DNA from: Vesta saturnalis
Taxonomy: Eukaryota > Arthropoda > Insecta > Coleoptera > Lampyridae
Assembly: GCA_036346205.1 (NCBI GenBank)
Contig: JARFJB010000896.1
Coordinates: forward strand, 124,001 to 188,000
Length of the DNA stretch: 64,000 nt
Direction of reading: 5' to 3'
The stretch's first letter is position 1. The number at the start of each line of letters is the position of its first letter. This document shows positions 45,379 through 56,491 of this stretch, one piece after another. The notes below the pieces were generated by a model that did not search any database, was not told the origin of the DNA, and was given only the letters and a program-made list of their open reading frames with translations. Position numbers and translations under genes: made by a program.

Positions 45379-46031
45379 ATAATGCGCATTCAATTTTGCG
45401 TGTTACGCAAACGTTTTAGACGGCGCATGGCGTCTTGCGCATTGTTTATTTCTAACTACATTTAACGTATTGCACATTGAGAATTTCGTATCGCGTATTG
45501 CGTAATTCACACTGCCTATTTCATATCGCATATTGCATATGCGTAATGCTGTATGATTGTACCCACATCCTTACGTTATAATTATTTTTATATTTGGATC
45601 TGAACCAATAAAAGCGTAAAACTATTTCCTTTTTTTTTATTAATTTATAAGGTAAATTAGCTGGATATGGTGTAAAAATTTAAAATCTCTCTAAGTATGT
45701 CACTATGCTACATTATTCGAGTTTTGTCTTACATAAAATTGTTTTATTCATCGTTGACAGCATACCAAATAGACCTTATACTTGTGGGAAAATCGGAAAC
45801 AGTAAAAAACACTATTTCGGTTTAATGAATTTTAACAATTAGAATCTCTGAATTTACAACTAATAACTGAAAATGTTAAAATTTACAGTCATTATCTATA
45901 AATTCACAGGTATAACACTCAATTTTCAAAGTCACAGCCAAAGGTCATATGATATGATTAAACTACATTCACATAATAATAACAATGATAAACAAATCAG
46001 CTTTATCGTTAGTAACGGATGGTTGTAAGAC

Positions 46032-47119
46032 TTTAAAATGAGACATGGTATAAGCTTTTTCAAAATTACGGGTGAAAAGTTGTCGTCACAGCTAGTTGAG
46101 CGATTTAAAGAAAGATGACGGCATTTAGTTCAAGAATGAAATCTTAGTGGGAATCAGTTGTATAATGCAGACGAGACTGGATTATATTGAAAATTATTAC
46201 CAGATAAAACGTTCGTCGTGTTGTCGGAAAACACGGCATCAGGAGTGAAAATTTCGAAGCAGAGTATTCCATAGCTGGCTTTATACGTTTATCAAACTGT
46301 TATATTAATAGCAGGCTTATATTTGCGTCTTCACTTTTGCATATTTCATAAATTTGTTTTAACATCTTTAAAAATTTTGAAAGATTTTGCTACTACCGAG
46401 GACGATGACAGCAAGTGCTATCGAACCGTATAGATTTGTGTAAAATATAAATTAAAGTCACCATTAAAAACCCAAAAAGTTAAGTATTTCAAAGAGTCAC
46501 ACTCTCATAAAAGCTTACACCAATGCTAATCGGCAAAGTCAAAAACCCTTCATCTATAAATGCAGTAAGAATGCGTGGATGACTAGCAACTAGTTTTTTA
46601 GACACTTTGTCCCCAAGGAAAGTTCAGTCATTGCATTATTTTTACATCAGTTTTGTTAGTTTTAGGTGAAAACGTATCTGAGAGAAAACAAGCTCCCACA
46701 AAAGGCAGTTCCCATCCTAACATCCTGCTGAAAATCTAAAAACCAGCCATGGTATGATTTTCGTTGTGTATATGCCCCCGAATGTAACACCGTTAACCCA
46801 ACCAATCGATCAGAATATTTTGCGACTAACGAAACTATACTACAGAATGAGCTTGTTAAGTATTATTGCCCGAGAAGAAAACTTGGGCGATTCACTGAAT
46901 AAACTTATATTAAAAGGTGCTGTGACACAGTTAGCGGTAGCTTGGGAGAATCTAGAAATTCCGGTTATAAGGAAATGTTCGAGAAACCTATTGGAACCGA
47001 GCATCAATGATTTTACAACAGATGACGATGATCTTTTAAGAGTGTTTGGAGAACGTATGGAAAGAGGAGAAGTTGTAAGGGAGACCATTGCATTGTTAGA
47101 AGCAGTTCACATCGAGTAA
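46032..47119 (+). pseudogene. Tigger/pogo-type transposase (DDE_1), split and degenerate
   Basis: These are remnants of a CENP-B-like DDE_1 transposase. The first part reads ITGEKLSSQLVERFKER and NQLYNADETGLY with the first catalytic Asp at 46,170-46,172, then LLPDKTFVVLSENTASGVKI. Repeat R1 interrupts at 46,266-46,492. It resumes with LTPMLIGKVKNPS-like frames, then a damaged region where the second Asp of the LDNAPSHP motif is lost (SSHPNILLK remains). The C-terminal frame is intact for 121 codons: MIFVVYMPPNVTPLTQPIDQ with the third Asp, NILRLTKLYYRMSLLSII and VAWENLEIPVIRKCSRNLLE, stopping at 47,119. The N-terminal DNA-binding part is missing, replaced by macrosatellite sequence at about 45,950. 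Confidence 0.88.
46266..46492 (+). repeat. Interspersed repeat R1, copy 3, inserted in Tigger
   Basis: Starts ATTCCATAGCTGG and ends AAGTATTTCAA, matching part of copy 2. AGAGT on both sides (46,261-46,265 and 46,493-46,497) may be a 5-bp target duplication. Removing R1 rejoins Tigger coding sequence. Confidence 0.75.
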
Positions 47120-48875
47120 TAAAAATTATTTTTTTTTACCAAGGGGATATCTCGAAAACCGTTTGACTATTTAAAATGGAACTTTAGGATATTAACATGC
47201 TACAAAGGGGACGTATTTTGACCTCTTAATTAAAATTTGGACACACAATTTCGTAAAAAGTGGGGGGGTGGCATTAAGATTTCAAATGGATTCATAACAA
47301 AAATTGATACTGTGGGGTCTGTTATGTATTATCACCAAGTTATTCGATCTGCTAAGGTTTGTGGAGTCATCATAATATATCCAAGAGTGCAAAAATTATG
47401 CCTTCAAAAACAAAAATATGCGTTCCTGTTACGTAATCTGCGAAAGTCCAATAGGCAATTTCACAAACTACGAGTAGATTAAAATTTCTAGATAGGTTCA
47501 ATGTGCAAACTCCAGTTTTCAACTAGATGGATACTATGACGATCCGTAAAGACGTATGGAGCAGTAATCTACCGCTAAACAGTAAACGAAAACAACACTT
47601 TTGTATGCAAAATTGAAATCCAAAACCTACTAAATTAAAAACATCACTTTTAGGAAGCAAAATTGTGTCACCAAATAAACGTTAGGGCACAAACTTAAAA
47701 GTGCTCAAAATACGATGAGAAAATATACGTCACGCCTGTATATAAGCTTACAAAATACGTACAGAGCGCAATCCCTTTGCAATACAATTGCCCTGCATTC
47801 ACACCCAGGTGTCCACCAATGACGCCCCTGATCTCTTACTAACTGAAAAATCTAGGTACGTAAAGCTAGCACTAACGCCAGGACCTGTACAAATCATTAG
47901 TGCTACGTTATTGCTTCATACTAGTTTGGAAGCAAAAACAATAGAACCGGTGCACATCGCTAGTACTTAATAATGCATTATGGATTTATTAGCACGACTG
48001 GCCATTTCCGAGAGAGCGATACCCCCTTTTACAGTTCTGGGTTCCTACCCTCATTGGAAGCACGGTCGGCTGTTTCCGCACCCCGTTTTGTAGTGCTGAA
48101 CTCATACCCTTGTTGGAACTAACGACAAGACCGATGCACACCGTTAGTAATTCGTTAGTGTGTTTTAGCCCTTATACATTGCATAGAACGACCGACTGTT
48201 CCCAAATAATCGATATACAATTGTGCAGTGTAACCTTTAGAGGCACTAACGATGTGCACCAGAGTGTCCAATAACGTTCAGTAACAACCGGTTGACCTAA
48301 TACAAGTTATAATGAACTAAGAGGCACTAATAAAGCGATAACGAAGTGTATTGGACAAGATATCATTATCACCATCAACTGTGGTCGGTATTATGAGTTA
48401 GTTACCTGGTTAATTTCTACGAATATGTAAATAAGTGCTGGAAGGAAATTCCTCGATGGACTGATGAACTGATTTAAGTACATTGATATAAATATCTAGA
48501 CTATAGATATAGACTATATGCTAATTTTCCCCCACAAAGCCTATTCATCGTCATTGTAAACTTTATGTAATGTAGCGATAGGTTCTTGACATGATGAAAA
48601 TCAGAACTCGGAATATTTTATTGCTTATGTAGCAGAAGATTTTTTCATGTGCTTTTTCCTGCCATAGCTGTATGATTGTAAAATAATTATAAGATAGGCG
48701 TAGTCTGCCAACACGATGATAAAAGTATAGAGGGCCAGTTGTGGTCAATTCTTTTGACTGTTGAGGCGGTATATTAGTTTCTGAAACCGCATTGTGTAAT
48801 CCACTTCTTCACATAAATCACCCAAGAAAATTGTTACTTTACTAGACAACAACACACTTTTTCAAATTGTTTTAG
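47120..48875. other. No recognised gene; weak irregular repeats
   Basis: An 81-codon frame at 47,237-47,482 has no recognisable motif. Between 47,850 and 48,350 words such as GCACTAACG and ACCGGTGCACATCG recur loosely at ~110-bp spacing, possibly an old satellite. Confidence 0.35.
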
Positions 48876-48879
48876 ATAG

Positions 48880-49095
48880 TCGCCTAAGAATAGACCAACA
48901 TCCAGGCCAGGTCAATGAACTTTAGCCTACGTCAATAACCATGAAGAGGTCAATGATCTGTGGTTCTGTTTTTAGGTTTGTAGTCACTACGTATAATATA
49001 TAATAACCCACTTTTAAACGTTACGGAAATTTGGGGTTTCCAGGAACTGGTTCTGTCTTTAGTCGGTTTTTAGATTTCTAAGAATCGTAATATGG
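48880..49095 (+). repeat. Inverted relative of the 30.4-31.0 kb satellite
   Basis: GGTCAATGAACTTTAGCCTA, GAAGAGGTCAATGATC and GTTTTTAGATTTCTAAGAAT are the reverse complements of words at 30.5-30.9 kb. Two units at most. Confidence 0.55.
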
Positions 49096-49765
49096 GCCCT
49101 TCTTCTGACGATAATGCTCAACTTGTTCTAAATGGCAAGAGCACTTAATTCGAAGCCAGAATATTTAGATAAAGTGTAAATAACAAAATCATTTTAATGG
49201 CGAACAGAAAAAGCGCCTAATTTTTTACACATAACTTGCTCCTGAGAAGTGGACCCTCCGTTGACAACTTTTTTGGTATGATAAGTGTAGCAAATTTGGA
49301 AACTAGGTATTTAAATAAAGTATACAAAGGAATCATTTTAATGACAAAGCAACAAAGCACCTAATTTCGTAAACATAGTTTACTCTTGAAAGTTGGGCTT
49401 CTCTGCTGACGACAATGTTTAACTTCTAAATGGCAAAAGCACTTAATTCGAGAGCACAATTTTTAAATAAAAACACCTAATTTTTATAATCTACTCTAGC
49501 GACAATATTCGACTTTCTCGAAACTGTAAGAGCACCTAATTCGCAAACTAAATATTTGAACAAATTATAAATAAAGGAATAATTGTAATGGCAAACTGCA
49601 AGAGCACCTAATTTTTTAAACTTTCGGTAGTTGAACCCCTGCTGAACAGCACCAAATTTTTTACTCAACGTTTACTCCTGAGACGTGGATCTGTTGGGGT
49701 CAAAGTACAACTTTAGTGTTAGTGGCAAACTAAAAGGTTAATTTATTCTTTGCTGGTAAGCTAAA
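49096..49765 (+). repeat. Satellite, ~130-190-bp degenerate units
   Basis: The words GCACCTAATTT, TAAACATA-TTTACTC-TGA, GACGACAATG-TCAACTT and AGAGCA-AATTTTTAAATAAA recur four to five times with indels. No coding content. Confidence 0.6.
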
Positions 49766-50204
49766 TTGCAATTGTGAATTATGCATCTAGTAGTTCGAAA
49801 AGGGTCATTTTGTGAGTGTATCGAGATGTATCTATTAGAAATTTGATTTGCGATTACAGCAGCTAATTATGCAGTAATTTTGATGTATAAAATGTTTTGG
49901 CATATTCATTTTTTAGTCCGGGGGGTTCGGTTTAATGTTAAGTTAGCCCTACCCAAATTAAATCCATGCCAAATGGCTGAAGAATTAAATGTTTAACATT
50001 GCCACTGAATTAGCACCTAACAGTGAATTTGGGTTGCAAGAAAATATACATTGGCGACGGGAAGGGGGGGGGCTAACTTAATGAGCAAGCATACATGAAA
50101 CTAGCATAGCACAACTGGGAGTCATTTGATTTCCAAGCAATTCACCTATTTAGTGCTTTAACTAACTGTGCCACACACCTCTCAAATTCGCATAATTTAT
50201 CTGC
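49766..50204. other. Spacer, no recognised feature
   Basis: Contains a G8 run near 50,064 and GGCTAACTTAATG, also seen near 5,717, but no ORF or array. Confidence 0.35.
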
Positions 50205-50515
50205 ATCTACTTTATCTAGTGAGTGTCGTATAAAGGGATACATTAGAAAAAACTTTTAAACCTTTAGATGTCGATTAATTTAATTTTAGAACTATTTGTA
50301 CAATTAAAACATTTCGTTTAAGCCTTTGAAGCCTTTGAAGTCCATCTAGGGGATGAGGGTGCAGTATAAGGAGATGAATTAGAAAAAAATTCGTAACTTC
50401 TAAACCCTTGTGTCGATTAATTGAACTCTATAAGAATACTTCTATAATTAAAACACATCGTTTAAGCCACTACGAACATTCCATACATGGGATGAGTTGT
50501 ATACGGGAATAAATC
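50205..50515 (+). repeat. Satellite S135, second locus, about two units
   Basis: GTCCATCTAGGGGATGAGGG, GAGATGAATTAGAAAAAAAT, CTTCTAAACCC and TCGATTAATT match the units at 37.86-38.29 kb. GAAGCCTTTGAAG is doubled at one unit border. Confidence 0.75.
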
Positions 50516-53500
50516 TAACTTTTAAAATTCTTGGGACATCTTGGAAAATTCAAGAAAGTCTCTAAGCAATTCTTAAGAAATGCAAATTGTTTACAGACTT
50601 CCTAAGAAGTCTTGGGAATTCTTAGAACATTTTGTGACTTATATAGAATAACTTACTGCAGTTATTCCTCTGTATGTCTTACTGGACAAATATTGTTTGA
50701 AAAATTCATTTATACATCAATTTCGTTGGGAAAATTAATACTTTTTAATGCTATTATAACACCCACAAAGCGCGGTGGCTTAATTTACTAAGTTAATTTT
50801 AAACATAATCGAAATGCCTACATTTTGTAAAGTCATAAATCGGCTAATAAAAGTTTATTGCAGAACAGTTAATGTTCTGACGGTTATATTGCAGTGGGGT
50901 TATTGCTCAAACATCGAAAACACTTTAGCGTCCAAGCTCATAAATAGATCGTAACTTTACCTGAAACTAGAATTGTGCTTTTAATTCTGACAATCCTGGG
51001 GAGAAGGAAACCTCCACAGCAATATTTAATAATCGTTCATTCTGCTGACGTTAAGTGTTTAATAAAACCATACAGTTTTAACTCTATTACTTTTCTTGAG
51101 GTTGAATATCATTTTAAAATAGGAAGATTTAATGTGTGAGAGTATTTTGAAGAATTATGCTTATTACGTATTATTTCTCACATTTCGTACTTGAGGAGAT
51201 GTATAACTGTATAAATGTTACGGCACTGGAATATGTTAGAATATTGAATAATGTTAGAAAACAATAGTGGATATACTTGGGACGGTTATCTTAGCAGTGA
51301 ATGATCTAATAATTTTGAAACTCAGGATAAAGTATAGTTTGAGTATTTAACGCATGGTTTATACACATTAGTGTAAAATCAAAAATGTCACGTATCATTC
51401 AAGGACAAATAGCATTAAAATTTAGTGTTTTGTGCGGAAAAAGAAATCTCTCACGCGTTTAGGTTAACTTTGGGCATTTATTAAGTGAATTTAAAAATCT
51501 AATCTGTGAGTTCATAAAGTGATTATATTCTTCTTTTGAAATTTCAAAATGACACGGGTTCGCAAGTTTTGGTTGCGTGGTGCCGTTTCAGATCTTCTTC
51601 TTAGAAAGATAATGTAATACTTAAACCCCTTTAAGAGAGGTTGATTTTGAGTGAGAGCCATAAAATTAATGATATTTTCAAGATAGTGAGAAAGAATACA
51701 AGGAATTTGACAGTCTGCATTTAGGGATTCAACGGTCAACCTTTAGTTAGAGTTGTTTTTGTGGCGCGGTGTGTGTTCAAAAAGTGCATACAGATCTGTA
51801 CAATTTACGTTAAAATTAGTACAGCTGTTTAACATTGTTTGTTTACTGCCATGTCTCATTCTAGAGATTGAAAAAAAACGTTGAATAATTGTCTAATTAG
51901 TGGAAGTGTTAAAAGACCTGAGTAATTGATTTTCCTAAACGAGCCCATTTCCAGTATTGTATTTTATTAGGCCATAAGGACAATAAACTCTATTTACTAC
52001 CTTTTTTATGTGTTTTAGGCTAAGATTAGCTTTAGATTAGAAGAGTCAAGTATAATTAAGAATTCTTTATATTTGCTCCATCGCGAAGGTCTATGTACAA
52101 TTAATATCAATATGAAAGTTTGCCTTAATAGAATTAATTATTTATCTTATTACTTTATTTGGGTCGTCAAAGACCTTTCCCAACTATTTTATTTTGTCTT
52201 TTAAAAAAAAATAGCCAATTTAAGGGTTGCAAGTCAGTAATTCCTTACACAAAGGGTTATGAGAGATCAGTATTATAATTCTTTTGCTCATTTTAGTTAG
52301 ATTTATGAATATTGGCTTGAACTTAGATTTCTTTTAGACAAGCCATTACAAAATTTAACTGCTTTTATTTTTTTTATGGAATTGAATAAGAAACAGTACG
52401 GATCTTATTATTAGTTACTGTTTATGGCATTCTTAGTCATTATTTTTTTATTAAGATAAAAGTTTCAACTTCCAGCAATGTAAATCACACTTATAAGCGT
52501 TTAGTATATTAATAATGTAAAAGAACAATAGTTGATAAAATATAATTCTAATTTAAGCACAGATTGCCTATTTTTATTTTAAAATAGGAAACAGTGAACT
52601 AAGATTTTAAGACCAGATCGAACATAGACAAAATGCGTGCTTAAGATTAAGCTACTATTTATTAGAATTGCATTTCCTTCTGCTTTTAAATATACCTCAT
52701 TCAGAATTATACTCTTACGATTAAATTTAAAATTCATAATTTTTAACTATTATTTTAAAAATTAGGTGTTACTTATTTATCAATTTCGCATCATTGTTGG
52801 TAATAATACATATTAGTTCATATTACACGAGGGCGAAACAAATAATTCGGTTCATTTGTTAATATTTTAGACTTGTTTTCAAGCAGTGCTCATAAACACC
52901 GAGTAAACGAAAATCTTGCGATCCACGATTTCGCAAGAATAACATCAATAACACGCAAGTTAGTAAGGCAGTCTACCGAGCACACCAAATTTGCTGCACA
53001 AAATCTACAATGAAAACCAAAAACGTTTCAACAATGTAAATCAAACGGAAGTACCTAGGTAGCGATTTTCAACGATACGAGATAGAATAACTATAGTACA
53101 TCTTACACTAATGAAATGTACTTTATCACAAGTCCGTAGGTCAGTGCTTATACATTCTACGTACCAGTCGGGAGATAATTTTTTGGATTTCCATTGACAT
53201 CTAGCCTATATCAGATTTTTTCAAGGAGTTTTCCTCGTACACACGTATACCCTTATCATGTTCGGTTATTTAAACTAATGCTAGGACAGTAGCTTCCTTC
53301 TCAAACCCTACCTTTATCTCCTGTGATCGAATCCTGTTAGTGCACGCAGTGAAAATAGATTATTGTGGCTGGAGGAGTTTAGGACAACCCGAGTAGGTCC
53401 TTCTAGGAAAAGAAATGAAACACGTGTTCCTTTCTTTCCTGTAATTGATTTACTTTTATAAGAATTATATCAAGTGGTACATATGGCACAAATACGAATA

Positions 53501-55185
53501 AAACGAAACCGCCCTTATGTTACACCATTGACTCTTTTATATCATTTATACTTCGTATTCTCTAATTAATTTGTGGTTTTCTATTTTGCGGGCATAAATA
53601 ATTATTTAACTGATCGCTGCATACGTTAATTTACTTATTTCTACAATGTAAACGTAATGACATAATTACATCATATAAATTTCATTTTAATTTACGCCAT
53701 CTAGTGGTAACCTAAACCTTGATAAGAAATAACATTTAAAAATTCTGTTAAATGAAAGACACGTGCTTGGACATTTCTACATTTAATATACAGCATAAAC
53801 AACCCAAATTAATAGAGAATCTAACCCAACAGACTATTGAATAGGGATTACTCTACATTCGTTTTTGAACGAGCTTGTCTCGGAAGTAAAGTTTTCCTTT
53901 ATAATACGAGTATCTACCGTGCATGTGGTGAGTAGATAATTTATTACACTATCATTAAATACATATTAATCTTATATCTGAAATTGAATTAGGACTTTTT
54001 TTCTGGACCTTTTCTGCACATTTTTCTGTACCACGTCTGCACCACTGATGATATCAACATTATAATCATATCGTTGAGTGATCCCTTTTAAAGAATAAAA
54101 TCTATGATTGTTACTGAAATTACATGATTTGGTTACTTTCTGGCTACGCTCACGATTATTTACCGCAAATCTTAATTCCTGTCTCTCCGACACATCGTAA
54201 ATATTAGTTGTTTACAATTCCATCAATTTCTCCTCAAACTAGACTAACTAATTAAATAAAATTAATCTACTGCCAGTCAGCACAAGTAGAAATTGTACAG
54301 TGTATACATTGAATATAGTTGTATCCATTGAACTGTTTTATTATTCGTGGCAGTTGCACGTTAGCCAAAATCTTGAGATTTAGTTAAATGAACCAATTCT
54401 ACATACAAAATGTACTTACTTACGTATTCTATATTCATATAAATGTATATAATTTGTGTTTAATAACTGCTAGCCATTATTTACTTTTGTTTTAACTGTC
54501 GGTTTACATTTGACAAATAACAGTGACTCTTGTACCGCTAAATGTGTAAGCTGTTTTCGGTAACTCAACTTCAGCTTTAAAAAGCTTTAATGCAAATTGT
54601 ATTTCATATCTGTATAAGTATTTAGCTTTCATTTGGACTAGATACCTTTCGCCATGAGCATTTATTCTCTTCATTATTAATTTTAAATACAGACAGTTTC
54701 ACATGAAGATCGGTTTGAGGTTAAATAACTAGCTCTTTAGTTACTTTAATACCTATACCCTTGAGCTCAACAGTGTACGTCTTTTAGTTTTACTTACAAT
54801 TATTGTGTTCAGTAAGCAGTGAAGTTTACAACTAATAACTAACTTTGATGTGTTACTGCTTTCTGCAGAATTATAAATTTCGATCATTTAACTACTTTTT
54901 CTATCTTGTTTTCTAAATGAATATCCGTGGTGGCAAGCCCTTAATTTCAGTTGATATGTAAAATCTACATTTACTTTAATTCGTTTGGAATCGAATAAAA
55001 CAATACTTTGTGATTTAAAATTTGATTCCTTCTTTTAATTGAATAAACGAATTATTGTTTACTGGATACTTAATTTCTTGTTTGTATTTTTGACCTCACC
55101 GCTGAACCGACCGCTCTCTTCAAGAATACTTTCATAAGAAAAACAGAAAAATCACTTTTAGTTGACGTGTTGTTGAGCGTGTTCT
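50516..55185. other. 4.7 kb of AT-rich sequence without recognised genes or repeats
   Basis: Only short, motif-free open frames (for example 51,512-51,739 and 53,972-54,193, minus). No tandem or inverted repeats stand out by reading. This is the longest stretch that looks like unique sequence and could be intronic or intergenic DNA. Confidence 0.45.
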
Positions 55186-55187
55186 CC

Positions 55188-56491
55188 CAGATTGTACTGT
55201 TGATTGTACAGATTTTGTGTTAGATGGAGGATCCTTACTTCATCATGTGCGATGAACTGAGAAAACCTATGGAGATGTAATAAAACAATATTCAAGCTAT
55301 ATTGATCAAGCTTATCATCATAAAAAAGTGCATATCGTATTCGATGGATACCAAAAATCGACTAAAAATCACGAACATCGCAGAAGAAAGATTAATCGGC
55401 TATGCGAAAATATTATGGTATGTAGCCTAAAAATATTTATAGTTAGTCAACAACACATCCCTATCCAAAAATTTTAATTACTTTTTTTTATACAGGCAAG
55501 GGAATTGGCAAATGCTCATAGCAACCAAACGGCGTTCTTAGCGAATACGGGTAATAAAACTCAATTTATTGAAATTCTTGCCAAGCATTTACAAGAAACA
55601 GGCCATCACCTAAAAGTGTGCGATGCTGATGCTGAAGTAGACATCGTTTCGGCAGCTTTACCATTGGTTAAAAATGAAAATAAAGAACTTCGAGTAATTG
55701 CTGATGATACAGATGTTTTTGTAATGCTCCTATATCATTTCGAAGATACAATAAAAAACATTCATCTTACATCGCAATGAAATTTGAAAGACAACCATGG
55801 TTATGATATTCGAACGATCAAACAGCTACTTGGAGAAAATTTATGCCAAAAACTGTTGTTTATTCACGCTATGAGTGGTTGCGATACCATGTCAGCGCCA
55901 TATGGTATCGTTAAAAACGTTATCGTTAACAAGTTTCGATCGTCTAAAGAAAATTTACTTGAAATTCAAGAAAAAATGACCAGCGACGATACCCTTCCAG
56001 TCGAAGTTGGAGAAGCTGGAATAGATTTTTTTATTCAACATAGTCACGGCAAAGACGATCCTAAAGAAGATCTTACAAGCATCCGTCACCGCAAGTATCT
56101 TCAAACAATATCATCCAGTAACTCAAAACCATCTCCCGAAAAGCTACTCACCACAGATCGAGCTGCTCACTATCATTCGTTACGAGTTCACTTACAAATG
56201 ATGGTTTGGCGTCATCTTAACACGAACATTCTGAACCCCTTGGAGTGGGGCTGGAAACTTGAAAATAATGAATATGTTCCCATCATGACTGATCAAGAGT
56301 CTGCGCCCGAAAATCTGTTGAAAATCATCCACTGTAACTGCAAAGATACGTTGCATTTATGTACTAGAAACTGTTCCTGCCGAAAATTCCATTTGAAGTA
56401 TGTATCAACATGCGGTTACTGCAATGGTACAGCATGTGAAAATTGTAAAAAACCCATTTTTGATTTTGATGAAGAAGATGAAGATTTATAG
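55188..56491 (+). pseudogene. Spliced ORF with VFDG/PIN-like and Cys-rich CXC-type region, two nonsense codons
   Basis: Exon 1 (to 55,417) reads FDCTDFVLDGGSLLHHVR, a TGA at 55,254-55,256, then TEKTYGDVIKQYSSYIDQAY and KKVHIVFDGYQKSTKNHEHR. A 78-bp GT-AG intron follows (GTATGT at 55,418; ACAG at 55,495), with phase kept. Exon 2 reads NQTAFLANTGNKTQFIEILA, DADAEVDIVSAALPL and RVIADDTDVFVMLLYHF, a TGA at 55,778, then LLFIHAMSGCDTMSAPYG. The C-terminus is Cys-rich (IHCNCKDTLHLCTRNCSCRK, YCNGTACENCKK), like a tesmin/TSO1 CXC region, with an acidic tail. VFDG, ADDTDVFVML and SGCD recall FEN1/XPG-type PIN nucleases (inference). I know this architecture only as multi-copy, uncharacterised arthropod proteins, probably transposon-borne. 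The first TGA stands where I expect Trp and the second is probably the same, so TGG to TGA changes are likely. Confidence 0.7.

Larger units (their letters stand above)
44535..45562 (+). repeat. Degenerate heptanucleotide repeat block 2, interrupted
   Basis: Same 7-bp repeat and the same order of word variants as block 1, showing that the blocks were copied as part of the larger unit. A ~227-bp unrelated insert (about 45,151-45,378) with a (TA)n core splits it; sequence on both sides lines up with contiguous sequence in block 1 near 43,827. Confidence 0.8.
42493..45950 (+). repeat. Macrosatellite, ~1.54-kb unit, two full copies plus a third partial
   Basis: A ~500-bp low-complexity-free segment (starting TTTGGACCTGAACCAATAAA-like, then GACAGCATA-CCAA, TTGTGGGAAAAATCGGAA and GCAGCTATAGTTGTGAGA-like, and AACAAGTAAACACAACAAAT) recurs with the anchor ACCAATAAAA at 42,521, 44,062 and 45,604 (spacing 1,541 and 1,542 bp). 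In copies 1 and 2 it is followed by a block of a degenerate 7-bp repeat. Copy 3 breaks off near 45,950 where Tigger sequence begins. The equal spacing is partly coincidental, because copy 2 has a ~227-bp insertion and a shorter repeat block. Confidence 0.85.

Noticed and set aside
47237..47482. 81-codon plus frame after Tigger
   Set aside because: It is not continuous with the transposase frame and shows no motif; probably chance.
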